Assembly (NCBI RefSeq): GCF_004793545.1
Contig: NZ_SRYA01000026.1
Span: 1-64,000, forward strand
Source: Petralouisia muris
GTDB lineage: Bacteria > Bacillota > Clostridia > Lachnospirales > Lachnospiraceae
Reading direction: 5' to 3'
Length of the DNA stretch: 64,000 nt
In this document: one piece after another, positions 49,269 to 58,100 of the stretch
Numbering within the stretch: position 1 is the stretch's first letter
Layout of the letters: the number at the start of each line of letters is the position of its first letter
Made by a program: the position numbers and the translations under genes
The notes under the pieces: model-generated
What the model was told of the DNA's origin: nothing
The model's input: only the letters and a program-made list of their open reading frames with translations
Database searches by the model: none

Positions 49269-49298
49269 TTGAAAGCGAAAAAAAGAGTGTGCTATAAT
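49269..49298 (+). promoter_or_regulatory. Promoter of exosortase-G locus
   Basis: TTGAAA (49269-49274), 18 bases, TATAAT (49293-49298). All genes to 60257 are on this strand with short gaps, so one long transcript from here is plausible. Confidence 0.65.
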
Positions 49299-49353
49299 AA
49301 TTTCACAAAACATGACAGCAGGTATGGTCATGAGTATAGGCAGGTTCGCGCAA

Positions 49354-49707
49354 ATGAAATACCATCGTTTAAAGTATCGTTTATGCATGCAGCACAGCTT
49401 TGACAAAAAGGCGGAGCACAGACATCATCATTTAATTGAAATTGAGATTGTGGCAAGACATATGGCAGAAGAATTCTTGGAATTTGCCAGTATGGATTCT
49501 GTTTTAGAGCAGGTGTTTGGTCCTTACCAATACCAATATCTCAATGATTTTCCTGAATTTGAGGGAAATACCAGCATTGAGCATTTGGGCGAAGTGTTTT
49601 ATTTAAAGGTGAAGGATGCATTGGAGAAGCAGCACTGGAAATTTGCCCGTTTTGAAATAAGTGAAACGCCTTTGCGCATTTACGCCATCACAGAAGAAAC
49701 ATTTTAA
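49354..49707 (+). CDS. 6-pyruvoyl-tetrahydropterin synthase-like protein, XrtG-associated
   Basis: A 117-residue protein resembling small PTPS/QueD-type (T-fold) proteins: RLCMQHSFDKKAEHRHHHLIEIEIVARHM provides the His-rich strand pattern, and MDSVLEQVFGPYQYQYLNDFPEFEGNTSIEHLGEVFY matches the LNDxxxFxxxNPTxExLA-like second half. ATG 49354 is chosen (AGGCAGG 9 bases upstream). In this family's exosortase-G context the role is unknown; it may bind a nucleotide or pterin-like ligand in a signalling role. Confidence 0.65.
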   Translation: MKYHRLKYRLCMQHSFDKKAEHRHHHLIEIEIVARHMAEEFLEFASMDSVLEQVFGPYQYQYLNDFPEFEGNTSIEHLGEVFYLKVKDALEKQHWKFARFEISETPLRIYAITEETF

Positions 49708-49737
49708 TACGGAATTAACTTATAAGGGAGGATTTCA

Positions 49738-51930
49738 ATGAAGGCCAATAAGATTTTCCGGAGCGCTGCGGCAGGGCTGCTGTCCGTATCTCTGTTATTA
49801 TCAGGGTTGCCCGTCACAGCGGCAGAACTAAATCCAGACGCTTTGAACCAGCAGGCGGAAACAACAGGCGGATCAGAAAACAGTACAGAATCTGTTGCGG
49901 CATCAGATCAGAATCCGGCAAATGGAAATGAATCTGCCCCAAAAGACTCTGAACCGCTTCAAGATGGGAAAGACGCCGAAGCAGACGGCACTCAGACATC
50001 AGAGCAGAATTCCGGCGGAGAACAGTCAAATCCAGCCGGCAGCCAGTCGGAAGGATCAGAGGATTCCCAGAACCAGACAGGAGAACAGAACAATCCGGAT
50101 GACAGCCAGTCAGCAGGAACAGAAGGTTCCCAGAACCAGGCAGAGGAAACAGAGGATCGTCAAAACTCCAATGACAATGAAGACTCTGACACAGACGATG
50201 AGAAGAACGAGGATAATGAAGTTAAAGATTCCATGTCTGATAAAACCGACGGCAAAGCAGAGGATGAGAAAGAGACTTTGGGGGAAGATTCTATTGCGGC
50301 AGCAATCCATCCCAGTGTAAGCGGCAGCATTGCTATTGACGGCAATCTTTCTGACTGGGCAGGGGTAACGGAACGTTCCGGCTCCGACGTGGATTATTGG
50401 AAAGCTGCGTTTTCTCCAGACGGCAATACATTGTATTTCAGCTTTACGGGAAATGCCACCACTGAGTGGGATTATAATTTTACAAAAAATAAATTTCAGT
50501 TTGCTTATCCCGACGGCATATCAGATATCAGTAATCAAATTACTGTCCATGCAGGGCAGGGTAAAGCAGAAGTGAAGAATGCCTATTTCGGCAATGTTGC
50601 GGGGGCAGAGGCTGCAGTAACCAACGAAGCCCACGGAAATAACCCGGGACTTTACGTTGTAGAACTTGCAGTTCCCGTCAGCTTTTTCCACAGCATGGAC
50701 TTTACGCTTACCTTCGGAGGCACTGCAATTGCTTCCAGCGATATTGAGCAGGTAAACGGTGATTCTATCACAGAAGATCTTCCAGCTGTTTATGCTGGAA
50801 TCAGTATTGACGGAAATTATTCTGACTGGAAGGCAGTGGCTAAAACGGACGCTTCCTGTCCCAACAGCGCCCACACCGAATGTTTGTCACAGGTTGCAGC
50901 AGTGTTTGACGGCCACTGGCTCTATCTTTATATCAAGGACGGCAAGGGCAGCAATGCATCCGGCGCAGGAACCCATTCCAATGGTAAATTTGCCATTACC
51001 TCTGATTTAGGATACGAGACAGACATTCAGTTATCTACAGCGCCGACAGTCAGCGGAGTAAACGGAGCTGCGGTTGCTTATAAGGGAAGTGAATGGGAGG
51101 TGGCAATTCCCAAAGATCAGCTTCCGAAATATAGAGAAAGCCTTTCTTTCGGACTTTATCAGGGAGAACCCTTTCTCAGCGGCATTGTAAACCTGCAGCC
51201 GGACAGTGGGAATAATCTGGAAAACCTTTTTGATGGCATTCACTTTGACGGCCAGTATAAAGACTGGGAGGATTACGGACACAGTACCATCCAGTATGCC
51301 ACTGCAGGTTCCCAGGAATCGCAGATTGACGCCAAAGGCGCACTGTATTCCAGTGACGGAAAATTATATGGGCATGTTGTGACTAATATGCCGCAGCATT
51401 TGCAGGAAGCAGGGCAGGAATTTACAGAAGCAATTACCATTGCATTTAATCAGAGCGCTGAGAGCCTGAGAAACGGTTCTGTAGATCAAAGTATGGTATT
51501 TTATCCAAGATTCGTAACTGTGGACGCCAACGGAACTATCGACTGGAATCCCAAACGTGCGGGGCTGCCGGAAGGTACCTATGAATACCATATCGTTTCC
51601 CTGGACGCCTGGGGGCAGTCTCAAAATATCAGTGATCTGAATGATATGGATCAAATCTACGGGAAAATGATTATGACCATTGGAAAAGACGGAAAGGATG
51701 AAATGGAATATTATCTGGAACTGCCGATGATCGCAGAAAAGCTTGGCGTGGATGCAGCAAATTTGAAAGAAATTGCCGCACAGTATGGAAGAATTGGGCA
51801 GGAATGGATTTTTACTGCAGGCACTTCCACAGGCCCTCTTGCAGGAGTGGCAATCTGCATCGCTTCCGTCGGCATCGTATTCTGGTACAGAAAAAGGAAA
51901 AAAAATGAATTAATACCATCTGCTGCATAG
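49738..51930 (+). CDS. Secreted surface protein with C-terminal sorting-like tail, candidate XrtG substrate
   Basis: A 730-residue exported protein. The signal peptide is residues 1-28 (AAAGLLSVSLLLSGLPVTAAE). Residues 30-185 are a very acidic Gln/Asn/Ser/Glu-rich linker. Three related beta domains follow, starting near 196 (IAIDGNLSDWAGV), 353 (ISIDGNYSDWKAV) and 500 (IHFDGQYKDWEDY), a CBM9-like pattern. The C-terminus is a tripartite tail: TSTGP motif, hydrophobic helix (about 702-720), basic YRKRKK. Such tails are recognised by exosortases, and exosortase G is three genes away in the same row. I infer that it is the sorted cargo. Confidence 0.75.
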   Translation: MKANKIFRSAAAGLLSVSLLLSGLPVTAAELNPDALNQQAETTGGSENSTESVAASDQNPANGNESAPKDSEPLQDGKDAEADGTQTSEQNSGGEQSNPAGSQSEGSEDSQNQTGEQNNPDDSQSAGTEGSQNQAEETEDRQNSNDNEDSDTDDEKNEDNEVKDSMSDKTDGKAEDEKETLGEDSIAAAIHPSVSGSIAIDGNLSDWAGVTERSGSDVDYWKAAFSPDGNTLYFSFTGNATTEWDYNFTKNKFQFAYPDGISDISNQITVHAGQGKAEVKNAYFGNVAGAEAAVTNEAHGNNPGLYVVELAVPVSFFHSMDFTLTFGGTAIASSDIEQVNGDSITEDLPAVYAGISIDGNYSDWKAVAKTDASCPNSAHTECLSQVAAVFDGHWLYLYIKDGKGSNASGAGTHSNGKFAITSDLGYETDIQLSTAPTVSGVNGAAVAYKGSEWEVAIPKDQLPKYRESLSFGLYQGEPFLSGIVNLQPDSGNNLENLFDGIHFDGQYKDWEDYGHSTIQYATAGSQESQIDAKGALYSSDGKLYGHVVTNMPQHLQEAGQEFTEAITIAFNQSAESLRNGSVDQSMVFYPRFVTVDANGTIDWNPKRAGLPEGTYEYHIVSLDAWGQSQNISDLNDMDQIYGKMIMTIGKDGKDEMEYYLELPMIAEKLGVDAANLKEIAAQYGRIGQEWIFTAGTSTGPLAGVAICIASVGIVFWYRKRKKNELIPSAA

Positions 51931-51938
51931 CGGCTCCC

Positions 51939-52009
51939 TTGCTGGAAACAATAAAATTCTGACAATGGATTATGCAGCTTCCTTGCCGGAAACAATAAAA
52001 TTCTGGCAA
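51939..52009 (+). repeat. Two tandem hairpins between surface protein and membrane protein
   Basis: TTGCTGGAA-N9-TTCTGACAA (51939-51965) and TTGCCGGAA-N9-TTCTGGCAA (51983-52009) repeat with a 44-base period and the same loop, ACAATAAAA. The second pairs better than the first. They may stabilise mRNA or attenuate transcription after the abundant surface protein. Confidence 0.6.
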
Positions 52010-52052
52010 TAAATCATAGAAAATGCAAAATCGGTACTAGGAGGAATGGGCA

Positions 52053-54509
52053 TTGAGAGACAGAAAGAAGTCATATTATCTGATTGTATTAATGCCCATT
52101 CTTTATGCATTAATAGCATATGGAACGGCGGAGCTTGTAGGAAACAGCGGCGTCTATCCCAGCGGGAAGGATACCCTGGGACACCTCTACCAGGGAGAGG
52201 TATTATATCAGGCAGTCAGGAGCGGAAATCTCTGGCCTGCATACCATTCACTTTGGTACAATGGAATAGAAATGATGCGTTATTGTGCGCCGATTCCAGT
52301 CTGTCTGCTGGCTGTCTGCCAGTTCTTGGGCGGCAGTTCCATGAACGGTTACCTCATTTTTATTACGATTCTTTGCTTTCTTGGATCAGTATCATGGCTC
52401 TATGCAGGATGTAAAGCAGGACGTCCTTATTTTGGTGCTTTTTTAGGCATGTTATGGTTTTTTATGCCCAATAATCTGAGCACCCTGTTTTATGAAGGGG
52501 ATTTGGCAAAATCTGTCTGCAATGCAATCCTTCCTCTTTTGATGTATTGGGTATATGACTACCTGCAAAGCCGGCGCTGGCGTCTTTTGCCGAACATTTC
52601 TTTTTGCTTTGCGGTGATTGTGCTGTGCCACATTGACTATGCCGGAATGATTCTGATAAGCTTTGCAGTATATCTGATTGTAACTATGGTGATTTATCAT
52701 CAATGGCAGCAGCAGACACATATAATATCTGCTCTTATCTTGGGATATCTTCTGGCAGGAGCATGGCTGATCCCCGCTGCAGCCGGCGGTATGAACTCCG
52801 TAAACAGCCTTGAGAGCATGGCAGATTATTTTCAGAATATATTTTTGTCAATTAATCCTGCCGCCCGTATGCACCTGGGCTGTGTGAATTCTTATTTCGG
52901 ACTGGCGGCCATTTTGCTGACTGTTTTTGGAGTTTTTCTCAGCAAAAAGAAATCTATGGCTGGATTTTGGACAGGCCTGCTGGTTCTGATATTCAGTTCG
53001 GAGACATCCTACCTGTTGTTGGAACTTTTGCCAGGCAAAGAATATCTTCAGATGCTCCGTTTTATATCCATTGGATTATGTATGATATTATTCAGCTTTC
53101 TGATTTGGGATACATTAAAACGAACGTGGATTGTGCTTTTTGCAGGGCTGCTGATTCTGGATGTTCTGCCCTCTCTGCCGTTGATTCTGGGAAACCGTTC
53201 CGGGGCGGCGCCGGAGAATCGGATGGCATATTATTCGGATGCTACGTTGATTGGCGAAGCTAAGGAGATGACAGAGCAGCGGCTGGCGCTGCTGGATGAA
53301 AGCAGCCTTGGTTCTATGAGCGCATATCTGGTGACAGGTTACGGAAAGCCTGTAGCTACCTCCTATGGGGCTGCCGAAAAAGCGGCAGTAACAACAGCGA
53401 ATTTTAAACAGATTGACCGAGCTTTGGAAGAGGGTAATTTTCTCTATCTATTTGATCGGTGTATGGAATTGGGAAATGATACGGTTGTGATTCAGCTGGA
53501 TTACATCAGCAATCCAATAGAAAATCCGATTCTTAAGCTGGATCAGGCAGCTCAGAGAGTTGGATATGAACTGATGGATTTTAATGAAAATTATCGTTTT
53601 TATAAGCTGTATGCAGAAGGAAATTGGGGAACAAAAGCCAGATACCGAGCCATAGGCATTGGATCTGCAGCGCCGGGCATTTCCCGTCAGTTTCCAATGG
53701 TTGAGGAAACCGAAACCATCAATCTGAATGATTTTACTTTTGAGGATTTACAAGACTATGATTTGATTTATCTGGCAGGATTTACCTATGAAGATAAATC
53801 AGATGCAGAACAACTGATTACAGATTTAAGTGAAGCAGGCGTTCGGATTGTGATTGCGGCGGACGGCATTCCGGATGACATGGGCAGCCGAAATCAGAGT
53901 TTTCTGGGCGCAGTCTGCAATACCGTTACTTTTTCCCAGGGGTATCCGGATTTGGATACGATTGACGGAGTTCTGGATACTGACTTGTTCCCCAATGGAC
54001 ATCGGGAATGGAGTACCGTATATCTCAACGGTCTGGATGATGTCTGGGGTAAGGTAAAAGATGCCAAACAGGAACTGCCTTTCTATGGGACGATAAAAAA
54101 TGACAACATTGTGATGATTGGACTGAACCTGACCTACTATTACAGCCTCACACAGGACGAAGGGGTGGGGAAGCTTTTGAGCCGCGCCATGGATTTAAGC
54201 CCGGATGAGCTGCCAGAACGTGAGATAGAGCCTTATCACATTCAGTATACCAAGAATCAGATCATCCTTACAGCCGAAAAGGATGATGTCAATACAGGGC
54301 TTGCTTATCATGACAGCTTTGCGGCAAACCGGGAGATTTATGAGAAAAATCACCTGACTTATATCAAATCAGGCAAGACTGTGATCACATTTACCCGTCC
54401 CTATCAAAAGAAAGGAATCCTTGTCAGCCTGGCAGGGCTTGCGCTGCTGTCGGCATTTACCCTGCATAGGAGAAAGCGGCTGCAGAAGGCTGAAAAAGAG
54501 GCAGAGTAA
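52053..54509 (+). CDS. Large polytopic membrane protein (PTPS-related domain)
   Basis: An 818-residue membrane protein. About a dozen helices cover residues 8-385, with the conserved opening KDTLGHLYQGEVLYQAVRSGNLWPAYHSLWYNGIEMMRYCAPIP of the membrane proteins annotated as 6-pyruvoyl-tetrahydropterin synthase-related, which look like GT-C type glycosyltransferases. A soluble extracytoplasmic part (about 400-785) has a glutamine-amidotransferase-like stretch (YDLIYLAGFTYEDKSDAEQL). A final helix and basic tail end the protein. The start is TTG at 52053, 8 bases after AGGAGG. Probably handles lipid-linked sugar in the XrtG pathway. Confidence 0.7.
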   Translation: MRDRKKSYYLIVLMPILYALIAYGTAELVGNSGVYPSGKDTLGHLYQGEVLYQAVRSGNLWPAYHSLWYNGIEMMRYCAPIPVCLLAVCQFLGGSSMNGYLIFITILCFLGSVSWLYAGCKAGRPYFGAFLGMLWFFMPNNLSTLFYEGDLAKSVCNAILPLLMYWVYDYLQSRRWRLLPNISFCFAVIVLCHIDYAGMILISFAVYLIVTMVIYHQWQQQTHIISALILGYLLAGAWLIPAAAGGMNSVNSLESMADYFQNIFLSINPAARMHLGCVNSYFGLAAILLTVFGVFLSKKKSMAGFWTGLLVLIFSSETSYLLLELLPGKEYLQMLRFISIGLCMILFSFLIWDTLKRTWIVLFAGLLILDVLPSLPLILGNRSGAAPENRMAYYSDATLIGEAKEMTEQRLALLDESSLGSMSAYLVTGYGKPVATSYGAAEKAAVTTANFKQIDRALEEGNFLYLFDRCMELGNDTVVIQLDYISNPIENPILKLDQAAQRVGYELMDFNENYRFYKLYAEGNWGTKARYRAIGIGSAAPGISRQFPMVEETETINLNDFTFEDLQDYDLIYLAGFTYEDKSDAEQLITDLSEAGVRIVIAADGIPDDMGSRNQSFLGAVCNTVTFSQGYPDLDTIDGVLDTDLFPNGHREWSTVYLNGLDDVWGKVKDAKQELPFYGTIKNDNIVMIGLNLTYYYSLTQDEGVGKLLSRAMDLSPDELPEREIEPYHIQYTKNQIILTAEKDDVNTGLAYHDSFAANREIYEKNHLTYIKSGKTVITFTRPYQKKGILVSLAGLALLSAFTLHRRKRLQKAEKEAE

Positions 54510-54573
54510 TGATATATATTTATAAAAACAGGAAGCTGTTTGTATCAGTAAGAAAAGGAAGCGGGGGAATCAT

Positions 54574-55173
54574 ATGATAAAGTATCTGATAGGTTTGGCG
54601 GGATTAATGATATGGCTGTTTATTCTCCGCGTTTTGAATAAGAGTAAGCTGAATTTCTGGTATTTTCTTGTGGGAAGCACAGGCGCCTTTCTCCTGATGC
54701 TGGCATATTTACAGCCTGTGCTGACTCAGCCTCTGGCACGGATTGTAGCGCTTCTGGCAAGCCTTCCGGGGAAAATCGGGGCTATGTACAGCGCTCATTA
54801 CAAATATGGCGTTATTTTTATAGAATCGGCGGCAGGAGCAATTTCACTGAAAATAGATTTCGAGTGTTCCGGTATTATTGAAATTATCGCATATCTTTCC
54901 CTTCTTATGTTTTATCGGGTCTATACGGTATATGAGCGGATATATGTGGGAGTTCTGGGCATCATAGCAATGGTGCTGGCAAACGCCTTGCGAATCACAG
55001 TAATTTCCATGATTATTTATTTCGGCGGAATTGATATGTATCATATTGCACACACTTTTATTGGCCGGTTTGTATTCTATGGGCTGTCTGTGATGATATA
55101 TTTCTATGTCTTTACGAAACCGCAGATCATCAAACAGAAGGTGGGGAGTTTCCAGTATGACAGTGATAAATAA
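54574..55173 (+). CDS. xrtG: Exosortase G (XrtG)
   Basis: A 199-residue polytopic membrane transpeptidase-like protein of the exosortase/archaeosortase superfamily. The proposed catalytic residues are present: Cys in FECSGIIEIIAYL (about 97), Arg in ANALRITVISMII (about 139) and His in HIAHTFIGRFVFY (about 158). Six to eight hydrophobic helices fill the rest. The neighbouring glycosyltransferase and PTPS-like genes are the defined Firmicute XrtG companions. It would cleave sorting tails and attach cargo to a surface carrier. It overlaps the glycosyltransferase gene by 17 bases. Confidence 0.85.
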   Translation: MIKYLIGLAGLMIWLFILRVLNKSKLNFWYFLVGSTGAFLLMLAYLQPVLTQPLARIVALLASLPGKIGAMYSAHYKYGVIFIESAAGAISLKIDFECSGIIEIIAYLSLLMFYRVYTVYERIYVGVLGIIAMVLANALRITVISMIIYFGGIDMYHIAHTFIGRFVFYGLSVMIYFYVFTKPQIIKQKVGSFQYDSDK

Positions 55174-56527
55174 TTTTTTGAATTCTTTCTTGTTTTGGGC
55201 TGCCTGGATTATCATTCCGCTGATTATGGAGATTATTCCCTCTATGGGCAGTGTACTGATTCTGATAAAAAAGAAGCTGTTTCCTCCTAAATATGAAGAT
55301 CCTGTGTTCTGGCCCGAGATTACGCTGATCATTCCAGTGTATAATTCAGAGAATTCCCTGCAGGAATGTATCCGATCCATCAACGACAGTGATTATCCCA
55401 ATGAAAAAATGAGAATTTTTCTGGTGAACAATCAAGGAAAGGACAATTCCTTCCAGGTGTATACCAAATGTCAGGAATTATATCCGGATCTGCTGATGCA
55501 GTGGCTGAATGCCAGGCAGGGAAAGTCCCGGGCACTGAACCTGGCATTGTTTAATGCAGACGGAAAATATATTATCCATGTGGACAGCGACGGGCAGTTT
55601 GAGCCTCATGCCATACGCAAAATGGTGCGCAAATTTGAATGCTGCCAGAATGTGGACTGCATGACCGGCGCAATTCTTACTATGCCAGAAATGATTGAAG
55701 AATACCGGGGGATTTTTGCGCGTATACTTCGGAAAATGGAATTTATGGAATATGCCCAGGCTTTTTTGGCAGGAAGGAATTATGCTTCTGAGACAAATTC
55801 CATATATACCCTTTCCGGCGCATTTTCCGCATTTCGCAAGTCTGCTGTGTTAAAATCCCAGCTTTATAATACGGATACCATTTGCGAAGATACCAATATT
55901 ACATTTCAGATGCGGTTTTTGCAGCGTATCCGGGTGGAAATCTGTGAAAACGCCATATTCTGCGTTGACCCCATTGAAGGAGTCAATAAGCTATATACTC
56001 AGCGGCAGCGCTGGCAGCGGGGAAGCCTGGAGGTGTCCCACCAGTTTTTGGAAAAAGATTTGAAGGTGCGCAACATGTTCACGAATGTTATGGTCCGTAC
56101 CCTGATGTATGACCACACCTTTGCATTTCCAAGACTGATCTGGTATCTGGCGCTGATTTGTTTGATGTGCATGAATTATTCCCCCAAAGTAATTTTGATT
56201 TCCACAGGAGTTATTTTCCTTCTGTATATCATCAGCGGATACCTGTATTATTTTTCTACTGTGGGATTCCTGAAGGAATTTGAACATTTAAAGCGGTATT
56301 ACCGAAAACATTGGTATGTGGTGCCTTTGCTTCCGTCTTTTAATTTTGCGGTGTTCTTTATCCGATTTGCAGGAGTAATCAACAGTATCAATACAGACAG
56401 TGCATGGAAAACCCGTACTCTGACAGACGAAAGAAAGGATTTTGAGGCAGAATTTAAGGCAATGGCCCAAAAGCCTCTGAATTTGCTGCAAAGGGCGCGG
56501 AAAGCAGTAAATTATGAGCAGGAATGA
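55157..56527 (+). CDS. Family 2 glycosyltransferase, exosortase-G associated
   Basis: A 456-residue processive-type GT2 membrane enzyme. N-terminal helix at about 10-35; catalytic core with ITLIIPVYNSENSLQECIRS, HVDSDGQFEP (DxD), EDTNITFQMRF (base) and QRQRWQRG (QxxRW). Then come C-terminal helices at about 325-375 and 395-420. This matches the small clade of glycosyltransferases always found with XrtG. The start at ATG 55157 follows AAGGTGGGG. It probably builds the glycan or lipid-sugar to which the sorted protein is joined. Confidence 0.85.
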   Translation: MTVINNFLNSFLFWAAWIIIPLIMEIIPSMGSVLILIKKKLFPPKYEDPVFWPEITLIIPVYNSENSLQECIRSINDSDYPNEKMRIFLVNNQGKDNSFQVYTKCQELYPDLLMQWLNARQGKSRALNLALFNADGKYIIHVDSDGQFEPHAIRKMVRKFECCQNVDCMTGAILTMPEMIEEYRGIFARILRKMEFMEYAQAFLAGRNYASETNSIYTLSGAFSAFRKSAVLKSQLYNTDTICEDTNITFQMRFLQRIRVEICENAIFCVDPIEGVNKLYTQRQRWQRGSLEVSHQFLEKDLKVRNMFTNVMVRTLMYDHTFAFPRLIWYLALICLMCMNYSPKVILISTGVIFLLYIISGYLYYFSTVGFLKEFEHLKRYYRKHWYVVPLLPSFNFAVFFIRFAGVINSINTDSAWKTRTLTDERKDFEAEFKAMAQKPLNLLQRARKAVNYEQE

Positions 56528-56532
56528 AAGAT

Positions 56533-57591
56533 ATGAAACGCAAATTTAATTTTTTCATTATAACGGCCCTTGTGGTATTTTTTTCTATGGCAGCGGATGC
56601 ATTTATTATCTGGCAGTTAAATAATTATGAGACAAGATTTCTGGAGCTTTACGGAGCAGAACAGGATGGCTATGTTCAGGTAGTTCTGGGAGAAATTAAC
56701 CGTCTGGGGGATGACGCCACAGAGAAGGATATTACCAACATTATCAGTTCTCTGGACGCCACAGCAAGCAGGTATTGGACCCTCAGCAAAGGAGACTCCT
56801 TTCTGTTTGTGAAAAGCCTTACGGAAACCAACCGTTATAAGGGATTTACAGACGGCACTTATTATGCCAGTGACTCGGCGGCAGCTTTTATGAATCTCCT
56901 GGACGTAAATCAGGTGGGCCACCAGATTATTTATCTGGATGAGGATCGGTTTATTGCTTCCGGCATGATTTTTGACTGGAGAGAGCAGCAGTACCGGATT
57001 TGTCTCCTGACCTATGACAAAGTAATCCTGGAAGACAATATTCTGCTGGAATGCAGAAATTCTATTATCATTATTCTGTCCATCGTTCTGGCGCTTTTGA
57101 TTATTCTGAGTATGATGATGTCCAAAAAAATCAACAGTCAGGCCGTTTTGGCCAAACGGCAGCAAGAGCAGATGATATGGCAGAATCAGCAGTTGGAAAA
57201 ATTGGATGGACAGCTGAAGCGGGAATATGCTTTCAGCGCCAGCAAACACGTATTTAAGCATACGGTATTGAAGGAATTTTTGCAGGTTTTGGATGAAAGA
57301 GGAGCGCATCCCTTGCACTTTGCAGTATTCGAAACAGAATCAGCAGAGGCCCGGGATGAATTTTTTGAACATATGCAGGTAGTTCTGGATAGCAATGTGC
57401 TGCGGTTTTCCATGGATGAAAAAAGGATCTTGCTGATTTTTGCCAGATATGAAAAGACCGCCAGCAGCAGGATTATCAACTCTTTGGAAAACCGGAAGGT
57501 ACGGAGACTGGCAGATTTGTACTGTGAGGATAATAAGGAAAATTACAGCTTGCAGTTTGAGCGATTTTGGAAGGCGGTGGCAGATACATGA
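56533..57591 (+). CDS. Membrane sensor-like protein of XrtG locus
   Basis: A protein of about 352 residues with two membrane helices (about residues 7-26 and 176-198) around an extracytoplasmic domain of about 150 residues. It continues through a coiled coil (ILAKRQQEQMIWQNQQLEKLDGQLKRE) to a cytoplasmic domain of about 120 residues whose layout recalls a degenerate diguanylate-cyclase-like module (LHFAVFETESAEARDEFFEHMQVVL). No GGDEF motif is seen. AGGA lies 9 bases before this ATG; another ATG at 56524 overlaps the previous stop. Probable regulator of polymer synthesis. Confidence 0.55.
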   Translation: MKRKFNFFIITALVVFFSMAADAFIIWQLNNYETRFLELYGAEQDGYVQVVLGEINRLGDDATEKDITNIISSLDATASRYWTLSKGDSFLFVKSLTETNRYKGFTDGTYYASDSAAAFMNLLDVNQVGHQIIYLDEDRFIASGMIFDWREQQYRICLLTYDKVILEDNILLECRNSIIIILSIVLALLIILSMMMSKKINSQAVLAKRQQEQMIWQNQQLEKLDGQLKREYAFSASKHVFKHTVLKEFLQVLDERGAHPLHFAVFETESAEARDEFFEHMQVVLDSNVLRFSMDEKRILLIFARYEKTASSRIINSLENRKVRRLADLYCEDNKENYSLQFERFWKAVADT

Positions 57592-58070
57592 GAAAGGAAA
57601 AGCTATATCGGGAATATCGGCTGAAATCTTATTTAAATATGAACCATTACATCATTATTAATGGCAAACAAGGGCAGACACATCCCCATACCTGGGAATT
57701 TATCACCACAATTATTGTCAGCGGCAATGAATTCGTGGAATTTCGTACCTTTGAATCATTGATTGAGCAATATCTGGAGCAATATCAAAATCAGATTTTA
57801 AATAACATCAAGCCATTTGATTTAATTGTTCCTACCATTGAAAATGTGACGGATTATTTCAATGAAGAGCTTCAGGCGCTGCTAAGAGAGCAGGGCGGGG
57901 AACTGGTTTCCATAGAGGGAAGCGAAACGCCCACCAGAAGCTATATTGTCAGCCACAGGAATGAACCGGAGTTTATTGAGCAGATTGGGAAAAAACAGAC
58001 AGAGCAGGTATTTAGCGTAGTGCAGTATGTGGTGGATCAGCTTATGTCGGATCAGAATAATAAATGGTAA
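57588..58070 (+). CDS. Second PTPS-like protein, XrtG-associated
   Basis: A 160-residue protein that begins by overlapping the previous stop (ATGA). YLNMNHYIIINGKQGQTHPHTWEFITTIIVSGNEFVEFRTFESLIEQYLEQYQNQILNNIKPF has the strand-His-strand and helix pattern of the PTPS-related small proteins that mark XrtG loci; HPHTWE retains two His residues. Pairing with the membrane sensor upstream suggests a signalling or ligand-binding role rather than pterin synthesis. Confidence 0.65.
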   Translation: MRKEKLYREYRLKSYLNMNHYIIINGKQGQTHPHTWEFITTIIVSGNEFVEFRTFESLIEQYLEQYQNQILNNIKPFDLIVPTIENVTDYFNEELQALLREQGGELVSIEGSETPTRSYIVSHRNEPEFIEQIGKKQTEQVFSVVQYVVDQLMSDQNNKW

Positions 58071-58100
58071 ACCATAAGAAGAATGAGCGAGGACAAAAAA

